Origin: Verrucomicrobia bacterium UBA5540
GTDB taxonomy: Bacteria; Verrucomicrobiota; Kiritimatiellia; Kiritimatiellales; Tichowtungiaceae
Length of the DNA: 6,693 nt
Assembly (NCBI GenBank): GCA_002423675.1
Contig: DINM01000043.1
Coordinates: 279 to 6,971, forward strand
Reading direction: 5' to 3'
The notes under the pieces: model-generated
What the model was told of the DNA's origin: nothing
Database searches by the model: none
What the model saw: the letters and a program-made list of their open reading frames with translations, nothing else
Program-made: the position numbers and the translations under genes
Part shown: positions 1 to 5,833 of the stretch, in pieces
Layout: the number at the start of each line of letters is the position of its first letter
How positions within the stretch are numbered: position 1 is the first letter of the stretch

Positions 1-1020
<1,020 letters not shown>

Positions 1021-1062
1021 TTCGCCGCAATCTCGACGGAGCAGGGATGTGTTTGGCTTATG

Positions 1063-1080
1063 CCCTGAGTTGTTCCAGGG
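1063..1080 (+). terminator. Weak hairpin downstream of sahH
   Basis: CCCTG (1063-1067) can pair with CAGGG (1076-1080) about 45 bases after the sahH stop. A second CAGGG at 1042-1046 could compete for the same CCCTG. Only a short AAGCTTT follows and there is no real T tract, so this is at best a weak or Rho-assisted terminator. The rest of 1021-1148 shows no convincing gene or structure. Confidence 0.25.
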
Positions 1081-1148
1081 AAGCTTTGGTCGTCAGTTTT
1101 ACAAAGGATCGGCAACTCTTAAAATTATGAGCTTTTTGCTTAATCATG

Positions 1149-1177
1149 TTGCGTAAGGCTTATTATAATTGTAATAT
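1149..1177 (+). promoter_or_regulatory. Promoter of the small RHH-like gene
   Basis: A -35-like TTGCGT (1149-1154) is separated by exactly 17 bases from a -10-like TAATAT (1172-1177). A perfect TATAAT at 1164-1169 is also present but has no -35 at a workable distance. The predicted transcript start, near 1184, gives a short leader that begins just ahead of the Shine-Dalgarno sequence. The -10 region overlaps a short dyad described separately. Confidence 0.6.
1161..1176. promoter_or_regulatory. Possible autoregulatory operator overlapping the -10
   Basis: TATTA (1161-1165) and TAATA (1172-1176) form an inverted repeat with a 6-base spacer. The self-complementary ATTATAAT (1162-1169) lies inside it. 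The dyad covers the -10 region of a gene whose product resembles a ribbon-helix-helix regulator, a class that often binds short dyads in its own promoter. AT-rich sequence forms such dyads easily by chance, so this is only suggestive. Confidence 0.25.
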
Positions 1178-1187
1178 ACTGAATACA

Positions 1188-1195
1188 AAGGAGGG
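1188..1195 (+). promoter_or_regulatory. Very strong Shine-Dalgarno site
   Basis: AAGGAGGG sits 6 bases before the ATG at 1202, an almost ideal match to the 16S anti-SD. It fixes the start codon and is the strongest ribosome binding site seen in the window. Confidence 0.85.
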
Positions 1196-1201
1196 CTAAC
1201 A

Positions 1202-1384
1202 ATGGCAACAAACCCCATAGGAAAAGGCACCAAAACCATCGGCATTAATATGGCGAAGGCAATGGCGAATGATTTGGAAAAGCGCGCAGATTCGATGCAC
1301 ATTTCCAAAAGCAAATATTGCAAGATTGTTCTGCAACAGTGGCTGCAGTCAGGTAAAAAACTGACGCTTGCCGAAAAGAAGTAA
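1202..1384 (+). CDS. Small ribbon-helix-helix-like protein (60 aa)
   Basis: The product is a 60-residue basic protein. Its pattern fits a CopG/Arc/MetJ-type ribbon-helix-helix fold: a flexible lysine-rich N-terminus, a short strand around KTIGINM (residues 11-17), a first helix around AKAMANDLEKRADSM, a turn HISKSK, and a second helix YCKIVLQQWLQSG. Such proteins usually dimerise, insert the paired strands into the DNA major groove and act as repressors, often as antitoxins. No partner toxin gene lies next to it: the following gene is pyrF on the opposite strand. It is therefore either a stand-alone regulator or a small basic DNA-binding protein. It has its own promoter and strong ribosome binding site and ends at a good terminator, so it is a single-gene transcript expected to be well translated. 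The fold is inferred from residue pattern alone and the target is unknown. Confidence 0.75.
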   Translation: MATNPIGKGTKTIGINMAKAMANDLEKRADSMHISKSKYCKIVLQQWLQSGKKLTLAEKK

Positions 1385-1430
1385 GGAGTTCATCCCTGCT
1401 TCGACAGATATTTTCTCCGAAGATATTTGG

Positions 1431-1460
1431 AAAATGCCCTGTTTTCACAGGGCATTTTTT
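1431..1460. terminator. Bidirectional Rho-independent terminator between the RHH-like gene and pyrF
   Basis: A perfect 12-bp stem, AAAATGCCCTGT (1431-1442) with ACAGGGCATTTT (1447-1458), closes on the 4-base loop TTTC and runs into TTTTTT on the plus strand. On the minus strand the same stem ends in ATTTT. It serves both convergent genes. The pyrF stop codon (1445-1447) lies partly in the loop, so the last pyrF codons form one arm. Confidence 0.88.
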
Positions 1461-2140
1461 ATGTCGGTAAAAACGGCATTTGCAGCGGTTGCTGGGTCTT
1501 CCGCCTGTAGAATCGGACGCCCTACCACCAGATGTGTGGCCCCTTGCTGCACAGCAAAGGCGGGTGTTGCCACACGCTTCTGGTCGCCGATGTCTCCTCC
1601 CGGCATGCGGATTCCGGGCGTTACCAGCAGGGCTTGCGGGAACTTTTTCCGCAGGGCGCCAGCTTCGTGCGCACTGGTTACCAGCCCGTCAATGCCGGAT
1701 GAGATGGCCAGCTCGCCCAACGCCAGTGCCTGTTCGGAAACCGTGCGGGTAATGCCGAGATCAGAGAAATCCTCCTGCGACAGGCTGGTCAGCGTGGTCA
1801 CTGCGACCAGCTTCGGCGGGTTCGGACATGCGCGGGCCGCCTCGGCGGCGGCCTCCAGCATGGCCCGGCCGCCGATGGCGTGTACGGTCATTAGGTTCAC
1901 CCCATGACTGGCGGCGGTCTTTACGGCATTTTCAACCGTGCGCGGAATATCGTGCAGTTTCAGATCGAGGAAGATCTTTTTATTCCGCTGTTTCAGTGGA
2001 TCGAGAATAGACGGCCCTTCGGCGCAGAAAAGTTCGAGTCCAACCTTATACCACTCAATCGTATCCGGCAGCCGGTCGAGCGCCTCTTCCATCTCTCTTG
2101 CTGTGGAAACATCCAGGGCGACAATCAAAGCAGGGTTCAT
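1445..2140 (-). CDS. pyrF: Orotidine 5'-phosphate decarboxylase
   Basis: This enzyme converts OMP to UMP, the last step of de novo pyrimidine synthesis, in the cytosol. The 231-residue product has the length of short bacterial class I enzymes and the expected TIM-barrel motifs. ALDV carries D10. WYKVGLE carries K32. The catalytic DLKLHDIP stretch carries D59, K61 and D64, giving the Lys-Asp-Lys-Asp charge network. The phosphate-binding part follows as TPGIRMPGGDIGDQKRV and VVGRPI. I chose the ATG at 2138-2140 (MNPALIVALDV) because AAAGGA lies 5 bases before it and the family begins just ahead of this first strand. An upstream start at 2191 would add 17 unconserved residues. The gene is divergent from the CYTH gene with a short shared upstream region, and convergent with the RHH-like gene, where its stop codon lies inside a shared terminator. 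No other pyrimidine gene is adjacent. Confidence 0.96.
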   Translation of the reverse strand: MNPALIVALDVSTAREMEEALDRLPDTIEWYKVGLELFCAEGPSILDPLKQRNKKIFLDLKLHDIPRTVENAVKTAASHGVNLMTVHAIGGRAMLEAAAEAARACPNPPKLVAVTTLTSLSQEDFSDLGITRTVSEQALALGELAISSGIDGLVTSAHEAGALRKKFPQALLVTPGIRMPGGDIGDQKRVATPAFAVQQGATHLVVGRPILQAEDPATAANAVFTDIKNAL

Positions 2141-2145
2141 TTTAG

Positions 2146-2151
2146 TCCTTT
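2146..2151 (-). promoter_or_regulatory. Ribosome binding site that decides the pyrF start
   Basis: On the minus strand AAAGGA is followed by CTAAA and then ATG at 2140. This supports the internal Met over the longer reading frame. I find no convincing -35/-10 pair for either divergent gene in 2141-2211. Confidence 0.7.
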
Positions 2152-2211
2152 CATTCAAAAACCATTGCGCTAAAAATCCCTGAACCGCCAATCGAAAGCA
2201 AGGATTAGTTC

Positions 2212-2688
2212 ATGAAGCAGGAGATCGAACGGAAATTTCTCGTCACCGGAGACAGCTGGCGTGCCGCCGCCGGAGCCGGACTTCCTTGCTGGCAGGGCTA
2301 TTTAACCTCCGGTTCGGCGGAAGCCACAGTGCGCGTCCGCCTGCTGGGCGACAAAGGTTTTTTGACCATCAAGGGGCCGACAAAAGGGATCTCTCGCCCG
2401 GAACTGGAATATGAAATTCCGGTGGGCGATGTCGAATACATGCTTACCTATCTTTGTTCCGGCGGTATAGTCGCAAAAATGCGGTATATTTTGAATCACA
2501 ATGGCTTGTGCTGGGAGATCGACGAATTTATTGGGGACAACGAAGGTCTCATCACGGCCGAAATCGAGTTGGATCGCGAGGGTCAGCCCTTCGAAAAACC
2601 GGATTGGCTAGGAAAAGAGGTCTCTTTGGATCGCCGCTACACCAACGCCGCGCTTGCCCAAAATCCGTTTCGGAACTGGTTCCGCTAA
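2212..2688 (+). CDS. CYTH-domain triphosphate tunnel metalloenzyme
   Basis: This is a 158-residue single-domain CYTH protein, the usual length for stand-alone bacterial members. The hallmark ExExK appears at the N-terminus as E4-I-E6-R-K8. Further tunnel-strand motifs are VRVRLLG, FLTIKGP, ELEYEIP, KMRYIL, WEIDEF and AEIEL, the alternating charged residues that line the substrate tunnel and bind divalent metal. Bacterial relatives of this length (for example the Nitrosomonas and Clostridium TTM enzymes) hydrolyse inorganic tripolyphosphate or nucleoside triphosphates. Class IV-type adenylate cyclases share the fold, so the substrate is not certain. AAGGA lies 7 bases before the ATG. It is divergent from pyrF, and the PEP-CTERM gene after it has its own promoter. 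All the expected charged strand residues appear present. Confidence 0.9.
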   Translation: MKQEIERKFLVTGDSWRAAAGAGLPCWQGYLTSGSAEATVRVRLLGDKGFLTIKGPTKGISRPELEYEIPVGDVEYMLTYLCSGGIVAKMRYILNHNGLCWEIDEFIGDNEGLITAEIELDREGQPFEKPDWLGKEVSLDRRYTNAALAQNPFRNWFR

Positions 2689-2710
2689 TACAAATTTAAT
2701 AAAAAATCCC

Positions 2711-2738
2711 TTAACAAAGCCCGGCGCGGGAGTAGTAT
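2711..2738 (+). promoter_or_regulatory. Candidate promoter of the PEP-CTERM gene, with a hairpin in the spacer
   Basis: TTAACA (2711-2716, five of six matches to TTGACA) is followed after 16 bases by TAGTAT (2733-2738, four of six matches to TATAAT). The spacer contains a small GC dyad, CCCG-GCG-CGGG (2720-2730), which could be a regulatory site or the remnant of a terminator for the CYTH gene. Confidence 0.45.
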
Positions 2739-2762
2739 CACTCTGTCACAATGGATCCCAAC

Positions 2763-2767
2763 AGGAG
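2763..2767 (+). promoter_or_regulatory. Shine-Dalgarno site that selects a GTG start
   Basis: AGGAG lies 6 bases before the GTG at 2774. The TTG at 2768 in the same frame abuts the site and is too close, so GTG is preferred. Confidence 0.7.
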
Positions 2768-2773
2768 TTGAAA

Positions 2774-3514
2774 GTGAACAAGTTGATAATTGGTTTGATT
2801 TCTTTTGCAGTGACAACGTTATCGTACGGTGATTTGTTGCTTGACGAAACATTCAGCTATGCTGACGGATCTTTGACCAACGTTTCCGGTGGAAGTTGGG
2901 TGAGATTCAGTGGAACTGATAACCCGTCCACGCCGTTTGTTTCGAGTGGTGCGATAACAGTAACACGCTCTGATGCGGATGATGTGGCCCGCCAGTTTAG
3001 CGGTTCTCAGTATTTAAGTGGAAAACTCTACTACAAATTTACTCTCAACATGAGTGATACACCGGCCGCATCTGCGGATGGATATTATCTGGCCGGTTTG
3101 GGGCAGGGCACAAGCACATTTCGTGATCGACTCTATGTCACAACGGATGGAACAACCAGTGGCGATTATCAGATAGGTGTCGGTAACAACAGCATGGGAG
3201 TTCGTTGGGGAGCTGACCTGAGTCTTAATACAACATACACGATTGTCGTGATGGCTGATCTGGATAACGATGTTACTCAACTATGGATTGATCCGACGTC
3301 GGAGTTGTCAACATTTGTTAATGTCACTGATGCAGATACATACGCGGTCGATTCCATTCAGTTTCGTCAGGCCACCGGTATTGGCATCAACACGATAGAT
3401 AACCTGCGTGTGGGAACAACGTTCACAGATGTCGTTCCGGAACCAGCGGTTTTATCCATGGTTGGACTGGGTGTCCTGCTGATGCTGTTCGTCCGTCGAT
3501 TTTACGGGAAATAA
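2774..3514 (+). CDS. Secreted PEP-CTERM sorting domain protein
   Basis: This 246-residue exported protein starts at GTG. An N-terminal signal peptide (KLIIGLISFAVTTLSYG, residues 3-19, likely cleaved after G19) leads into a mature region beginning DLLLDETFSYADGSLTN. This opening resembles the LamG/concanavalin-like beta-sandwich proteins common in PVC bacteria: strand-rich, full of Thr, Ser, Gly and Asp, and nearly cysteine-free. The C-terminus is a textbook PEP-CTERM tag: VPEP (P222, E223, P224), a hydrophobic segment AVLSMVGLGVLLMLFV, then RR (241-242). Exosortase is known to recognise such tags and process the protein at the inner membrane. No exosortase gene is in the window. The gene is flanked by its own promoter and terminator and is visibly more AT-rich than its neighbours (27 of 60 G/C at 3241-3300 against 32 of 60 at 4681-4740). 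Ligand and function are unknown; sugar binding or adhesion is a guess. Confidence 0.9.
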   Translation: MNKLIIGLISFAVTTLSYGDLLLDETFSYADGSLTNVSGGSWVRFSGTDNPSTPFVSSGAITVTRSDADDVARQFSGSQYLSGKLYYKFTLNMSDTPAASADGYYLAGLGQGTSTFRDRLYVTTDGTTSGDYQIGVGNNSMGVRWGADLSLNTTYTIVVMADLDNDVTQLWIDPTSELSTFVNVTDADTYAVDSIQFRQATGIGINTIDNLRVGTTFTDVVPEPAVLSMVGLGVLLMLFVRRFYGK

Positions 3515-3534
3515 TCTGCCGCGAATTTTCTGCC

Positions 3535-3569
3535 GAAGCGCTCCGGTTCGCCGGGGCGCTTTCGTTTTT
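3535..3569 (+). terminator. UUCG-tetraloop Rho-independent terminator
   Basis: A 12-bp stem, GAAGCGCTCCGG (3535-3546) with CCGGGGCGCTTT (3551-3562, two G-T wobbles), closes on the very stable TTCG loop (3547-3550). It runs into CG and TTTTT (3565-3569). It ends the PEP-CTERM transcript 20 bases after the stop codon. Its T tract merges into the first palindrome of the pair at 3567-3605. Confidence 0.88.
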
Positions 3570-3583
3570 CCAATGTTTGGAAA
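3567..3583. repeat. 17-base palindrome, copy 1 (centre TGT)
   Basis: TTTCCAATGTTTGGAAA has perfect 7-base arms TTTCCAA/TTGGAAA around the 3-base centre TGT. It begins in the T tract of the preceding terminator. It is the exact reverse complement of copy 2, which begins 5 bases further on, and is identical on the same strand to copy 5 at 5929-5945. Confidence 0.9.
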
Positions 3584-3588
3584 AAAAG

Positions 3589-3605
3589 TTTCCAAACATT
3601 GGAAA
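3589..3605. repeat. 17-base palindrome, copy 2 (centre ACA)
   Basis: TTTCCAAACATTGGAAA has the same arms as copy 1, and its centre ACA is the reverse complement of TGT. Copies 1 and 2 together can form one long stem with a loop of about 5 bases, or two separate small hairpins. The flanking G (3588) and C (3606) extend this arm by one pair. Its right arm carries the TTGGAA proposed as the -35 of the HIT gene. Confidence 0.9.
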
Positions 3606-3627
3606 CTTATCTGATTTCAAATACACT
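3599..3627 (+). promoter_or_regulatory. Candidate promoter of the HIT-Minf_1886-GT2 operon, start element inside a palindrome
   Basis: TTGGAA (3599-3604, within the right arm of palindrome copy 2) is followed after 17 bases by TACACT (3622-3627). The ATG is only 6 bases after the -10, so transcription would begin at or next to the start codon. No Shine-Dalgarno sequence is visible before that ATG, which agrees with a leaderless message. Both elements are imperfect. Confidence 0.45.
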
Positions 3628-3633
3628 GCACCC

Positions 3634-4047
3634 ATGACCATTTTCGAAAAAATTGTAAACCGCGAAATTCCGGCGACCATCGTCTATGAAGACGAAGATA
3701 CACTGGCCTTTATGGACATCGGCCCGATCATCAAGGGGCATACGCTGGTTATCCCGAAAACCTGCTACGATCCGATTAGCGAAACCCCCGACGAGGTGCT
3801 CGCCAAACTGATGATCGTCTGCAAACGCATTGCCGCCGCACAGATCAAGGGGCTCGGCGCCGACGGCGTCAACATCATCCAGAACAACGGGCGGGCCGCC
3901 GGGCAGGAGGTGCCGCACATACACTTTCATGTCATCCCGCGTTTTGAAGGTGACGGACACCACTGGAACTGGAATGCGAAAAAGTACGACAGTTCCAGCG
4001 AGATTGAAAAAATTGCTGCCAGGATTCGTGAGGGACTGGCCGGATGA
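3634..4047 (+). CDS. HIT-family (histidine triad) hydrolase, HinT-like
   Basis: This 137-residue cytosolic protein belongs to the HIT superfamily. It opens with the typical TIFEKIVNREIPATIVYEDEDTLAFMD, then GHTLVIPK, then VNIIQNNGRAAGQEVPHIHFHVIPR. The triad HIHFHVI is at residues 95-101, with the central catalytic His at H97. HinT-type members hydrolyse nucleoside phosphoramidates and adenylyl-lysine or similar AMP adducts. The C-terminal tail GDGHHWNWNAKKYD is longer than in minimal HinT. I start it at ATG 3634 because MTIFEKI is the usual family start. The frame is open upstream to a TTG at 3577, but that extension (FPNIGN...) only translates the intergenic palindromes. It is first in a three-gene run: its stop overlaps the next start as ATGA. 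Its exact physiological substrate is not determinable here. Confidence 0.95.
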   Translation: MTIFEKIVNREIPATIVYEDEDTLAFMDIGPIIKGHTLVIPKTCYDPISETPDEVLAKLMIVCKRIAAAQIKGLGADGVNIIQNNGRAAGQEVPHIHFHVIPRFEGDGHHWNWNAKKYDSSSEIEKIAARIREGLAG

Positions 4048-4439
4048 AACATCTGAACGCCGAAGAACTTTTGAAAAACATTCTGGCCCGGGATCCGCGT
4101 TACACGGTCGAGGCCTATGCCTTCGTCCGTGCCGGCCTTGATTATACCGTCCGACGTCTCGACAAGCCGCGTCATGTCAGCGGGCAGGAACTGCTCGACG
4201 GCATCCGCGAATTTGCACTTGCTGAATTCGGTCCTATGACAAAAACAGTCCTGAACGGCTGGGGGATTCGGCGCACCGAAGATGTCGGAGAAATTGTTTT
4301 TAACATGGTTGAAACCGGACTGCTCGGGAAAACCGAACAGGACAGTCGCGCCGATTTCGCCAACGGCTATGACTTTGATGAAGCGTTCCGCAAACCGTTT
4401 CGTCCGATCGTCCCGCAGGCCGGGAAGAAATCCAACTGA
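4044..4439 (+). CDS. Minf_1886 family protein
   Basis: This 131-residue soluble protein is recognised from the conserved stretches RDPRYTVEAYAFVRAGLDYT, RHVSGQELLDGIREFALAEFG, WGIRRTEDVGEIVFNMVE, GLLGKTEQDSRADF and YDFDEAFR. These match the uncharacterised Minf_1886 family, spread through Verrucomicrobia, Planctomycetes and relatives. No signal peptide, membrane segment or cysteine is seen. The fold looks mostly helical. No catalytic motif is obvious, although conserved His, Arg, Asp and Glu residues are frequent. The start overlaps the HIT stop (ATGA), implying translational coupling, and the stop is 17 bases before the glycosyltransferase. The function of the family is unknown, and I do not infer one from the neighbours. 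Confidence 0.88.
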   Translation: MKHLNAEELLKNILARDPRYTVEAYAFVRAGLDYTVRRLDKPRHVSGQELLDGIREFALAEFGPMTKTVLNGWGIRRTEDVGEIVFNMVETGLLGKTEQDSRADFANGYDFDEAFRKPFRPIVPQAGKKSN

Positions 4440-4456
4440 TCGCCGGAGAATTTCCC

Positions 4457-5719
4457 ATGTCTATGCTGAACACAATCATTGATGGAACGGCAAACGTTCT
4501 GTTCTCTCTGGTCACCGTCATATCCATCATCTACTTCATCACCACACTGGTTTCGGTGCTCGCCTGTCGCCGGAAAACACCAGCGCTGTCCGTGCCGGAC
4601 GAAGCGTTGCCTACCGTCACGGTGCAAATCACTTCCCGCAACGAACTGGTGGCACTCGATTGCGCCCGTTGCTGCATGGCGTTCGATTATCCGCAGGACA
4701 AGTTGCAGATTCTGCTGGGGGACGACAGCAACAACCCGAACGTCATGCAGGAAATCGACCACTTTGCCGAAAACAACCCGCGAGTCAAAGTGCTGCGCCG
4801 CACCAACCGGATCGGGTTCAAATCGGGCAACCTCAACCATGTTAATGAATACACCACCGGAGACTATATTCTGGTTATGGACTCCGACTTTCTGCCCGAA
4901 CCGGACTTTCTGCGCAAGCTGGCGGAACACGCCGTGGCCGATCCCGAACTTGCGGCGGTGCAGGCCCGCTGGAACATCACTGACGTTCATGAAAGCCTGA
5001 CGACACTGCTTGGCTCCGGCATTATCAACGTCACTCACTTCATCATGCTGCCGTTCTTCAACCGATTCCTGAAAACCTGCTTTCTCTGCGGTTCCGCCAT
5101 GCTCATAAAACGGCAGGCCATGGTCGAGATGAACGGCTGGGAAACCTGTACCATGATCGAAGACGTCGATCTCAGCTTCCGCTTTTTCATCAACGGTTAC
5201 CGGTTGGCCTACTGCCCGGATGTCATCTGCGATTGCGAAGTTCCGCACACGGCACGCGATCTGTTTCGTCAACAGAAACGCTGGGCCTACGGCGTCGTCG
5301 AAACCGCCATCAAGCGAGGCCGCGCTCTCTATTTTTCCCGTAAAGCCACGCTTGGAAACAAAATCGCCGCCACCATCGTCAGCTCCGGCTACGCCGTCAG
5401 CTTCCTTGTCTTCATCAGCACCATGCTGGGATTTCTTCACATGCTGATTCTGGGGGCGGGGCACATGGACGCATCGCTGCAAACCTCGGTGCAGGGCACG
5501 GCTGGCGGCATTTGGCGGATCGTCATCTCCTGCGGCGCGCTCGTGGCGACCATTTGCGCCGGGTTTTCCAGCGGCTTTGGAAAACGGGGCGCCCTCAAGC
5601 TGATTGTCGCCTCGTACACTCTCGGTTTTGTCATGCTCTTCCATGTCAGCAACGGAATATTCCGCGCGGTACTGCATTTGCCGATCGACTGGGTACCGCC
5701 GGAAAAACACGGGCGCTGA
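4457..5719 (+). CDS. Membrane-bound family 2 glycosyltransferase (cellulose/mannan synthase-like)
   Basis: This 420-residue processive-type GT2 is predicted to sit in the inner membrane and build a beta-linked polysaccharide from a nucleotide sugar. One N-terminal membrane segment spans about residues 13-36. The catalytic domain follows, with GDD (88-90), the metal-binding DSD (142-144), IEDVD holding the general base (234-238) and QQKRW (272-276, the Q-x-x-R-W acceptor motif). Three hydrophobic segments follow at about 303-332, 352-374 and 381-406, and the protein ends IDWVPPEKHGR, similar to the W-x-P-T-x-K end of this family. GGAG lies 8 bases before the ATG at 4457; a second ATG at 4463 is possible. 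There is no PilZ domain or BcsB-type partner in the window, so the polymer (glucan, glucomannan or an exopolysaccharide) cannot be named. It is third in the run after the Minf_1886 gene. Confidence 0.92.
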   Translation: MSMLNTIIDGTANVLFSLVTVISIIYFITTLVSVLACRRKTPALSVPDEALPTVTVQITSRNELVALDCARCCMAFDYPQDKLQILLGDDSNNPNVMQEIDHFAENNPRVKVLRRTNRIGFKSGNLNHVNEYTTGDYILVMDSDFLPEPDFLRKLAEHAVADPELAAVQARWNITDVHESLTTLLGSGIINVTHFIMLPFFNRFLKTCFLCGSAMLIKRQAMVEMNGWETCTMIEDVDLSFRFFINGYRLAYCPDVICDCEVPHTARDLFRQQKRWAYGVVETAIKRGRALYFSRKATLGNKIAATIVSSGYAVSFLVFISTMLGFLHMLILGAGHMDASLQTSVQGTAGGIWRIVISCGALVATICAGFSSGFGKRGALKLIVASYTLGFVMLFHVSNGIFRAVLHLPIDWVPPEKHGR

Positions 5720-5741
5720 TGACGCCGATGGCGTTATAAAT

Positions 5742-5758
5742 TTTCCAAACCTTGGAAA
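5742..5758. repeat. 17-base palindrome, copy 3 (centre ACC)
   Basis: TTTCCAAACCTTGGAAA has the same 7-base arms as copies 1, 2 and 5 but the centre ACC. It is the left member of the pair flanking the GC core. Confidence 0.9.
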
Positions 5759-5814
5759 CGGTTGCGACGGAGCGCAACCCTCCGGGAGGGCGCTGCTCCG
5801 TCAGCGCCGCCGTT

Positions 5815-5831
5815 TTTCCAAGGTTTGGAAA
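5815..5831. repeat. 17-base palindrome, copy 4 (centre GGT)
   Basis: TTTCCAAGGTTTGGAAA is the exact reverse complement of copy 3, 56 bases away from it. The flanks also match in inverted orientation (CGG against CCG, with two extra T). It ends two bases before the stop codon of the minus-strand gene. Confidence 0.9.
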
Positions 5832-5833
5832 AG

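Larger units (their letters stand above)
5741..5832. repeat. Compound nested inverted repeat in a convergent gap, likely bidirectional terminator
   Basis: The gap between the GT2 stop (5719) and the stop of the opposite-strand gene (5834) is almost entirely one structure. Two palindromes with complementary centres (5742-5758 and 5815-5831) flank a GC-rich core. In the core GACGGAGC (5766-5773) pairs with GCTCCGTC (5795-5802), and CCCTC (5778-5782) pairs with GAGGG (5786-5790). A competing hairpin, GTTGCG (5761-5766) with CGCAAC (5773-5778), cannot coexist with the first stem. TTTTT (5813-5817) follows the core on the plus strand. On the minus strand the structure starts one base after the stop codon. 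Termination in both directions is the simplest role. Confidence 0.75.

Noticed and set aside
1273..1309. TTTGGAAA and TTTCCAAA inverted in the RHH-like gene
   Set aside because: The half-sites resemble the palindrome arms, but the spacing is wide, the full 7-base arms are not both intact, and the sequence is explained by Leu-Glu-Lys and Ser-Lys codons. No link between this protein and the repeat is claimed.
1368..1907. 179-codon plus-strand frame over pyrF
   Set aside because: It is antisense to a well-supported pyrF, crosses the terminator, and gives a Cys/Ser/Arg-rich translation typical of a shadow frame.
2141..2211. Shared divergent promoter region between pyrF and the CYTH gene
   Set aside because: Promoters must exist nearby, but no pair of -35/-10 elements with acceptable spacing stood out on either strand, so none is annotated.
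3577..3633. N-terminal extension of the HIT protein from a TTG at 3577
   Set aside because: The extra 19 residues only translate the palindromes; HIT homologues begin at MTIFEKI, and no ribosome binding site supports the upstream TTG.
5564..5584. TTTTCCA...TGGAAAA dyad inside the GT2 gene
   Set aside because: The spacer is 7 bases instead of the fixed pattern and the arms lack the TTTCCAA/TTGGAAA consensus; it encodes the normal FSSGFGKR stretch, so it is probably coincidence.
4367..5710. Long open frame of 447 codons on the minus strand opposite the glycosyltransferase
   Set aside because: It is the antisense shadow of a GT2 gene with complete motifs. Its translation is rich in His, Gln, Asp and Arg without recognisable domains, and it would overlap almost the entire real gene.
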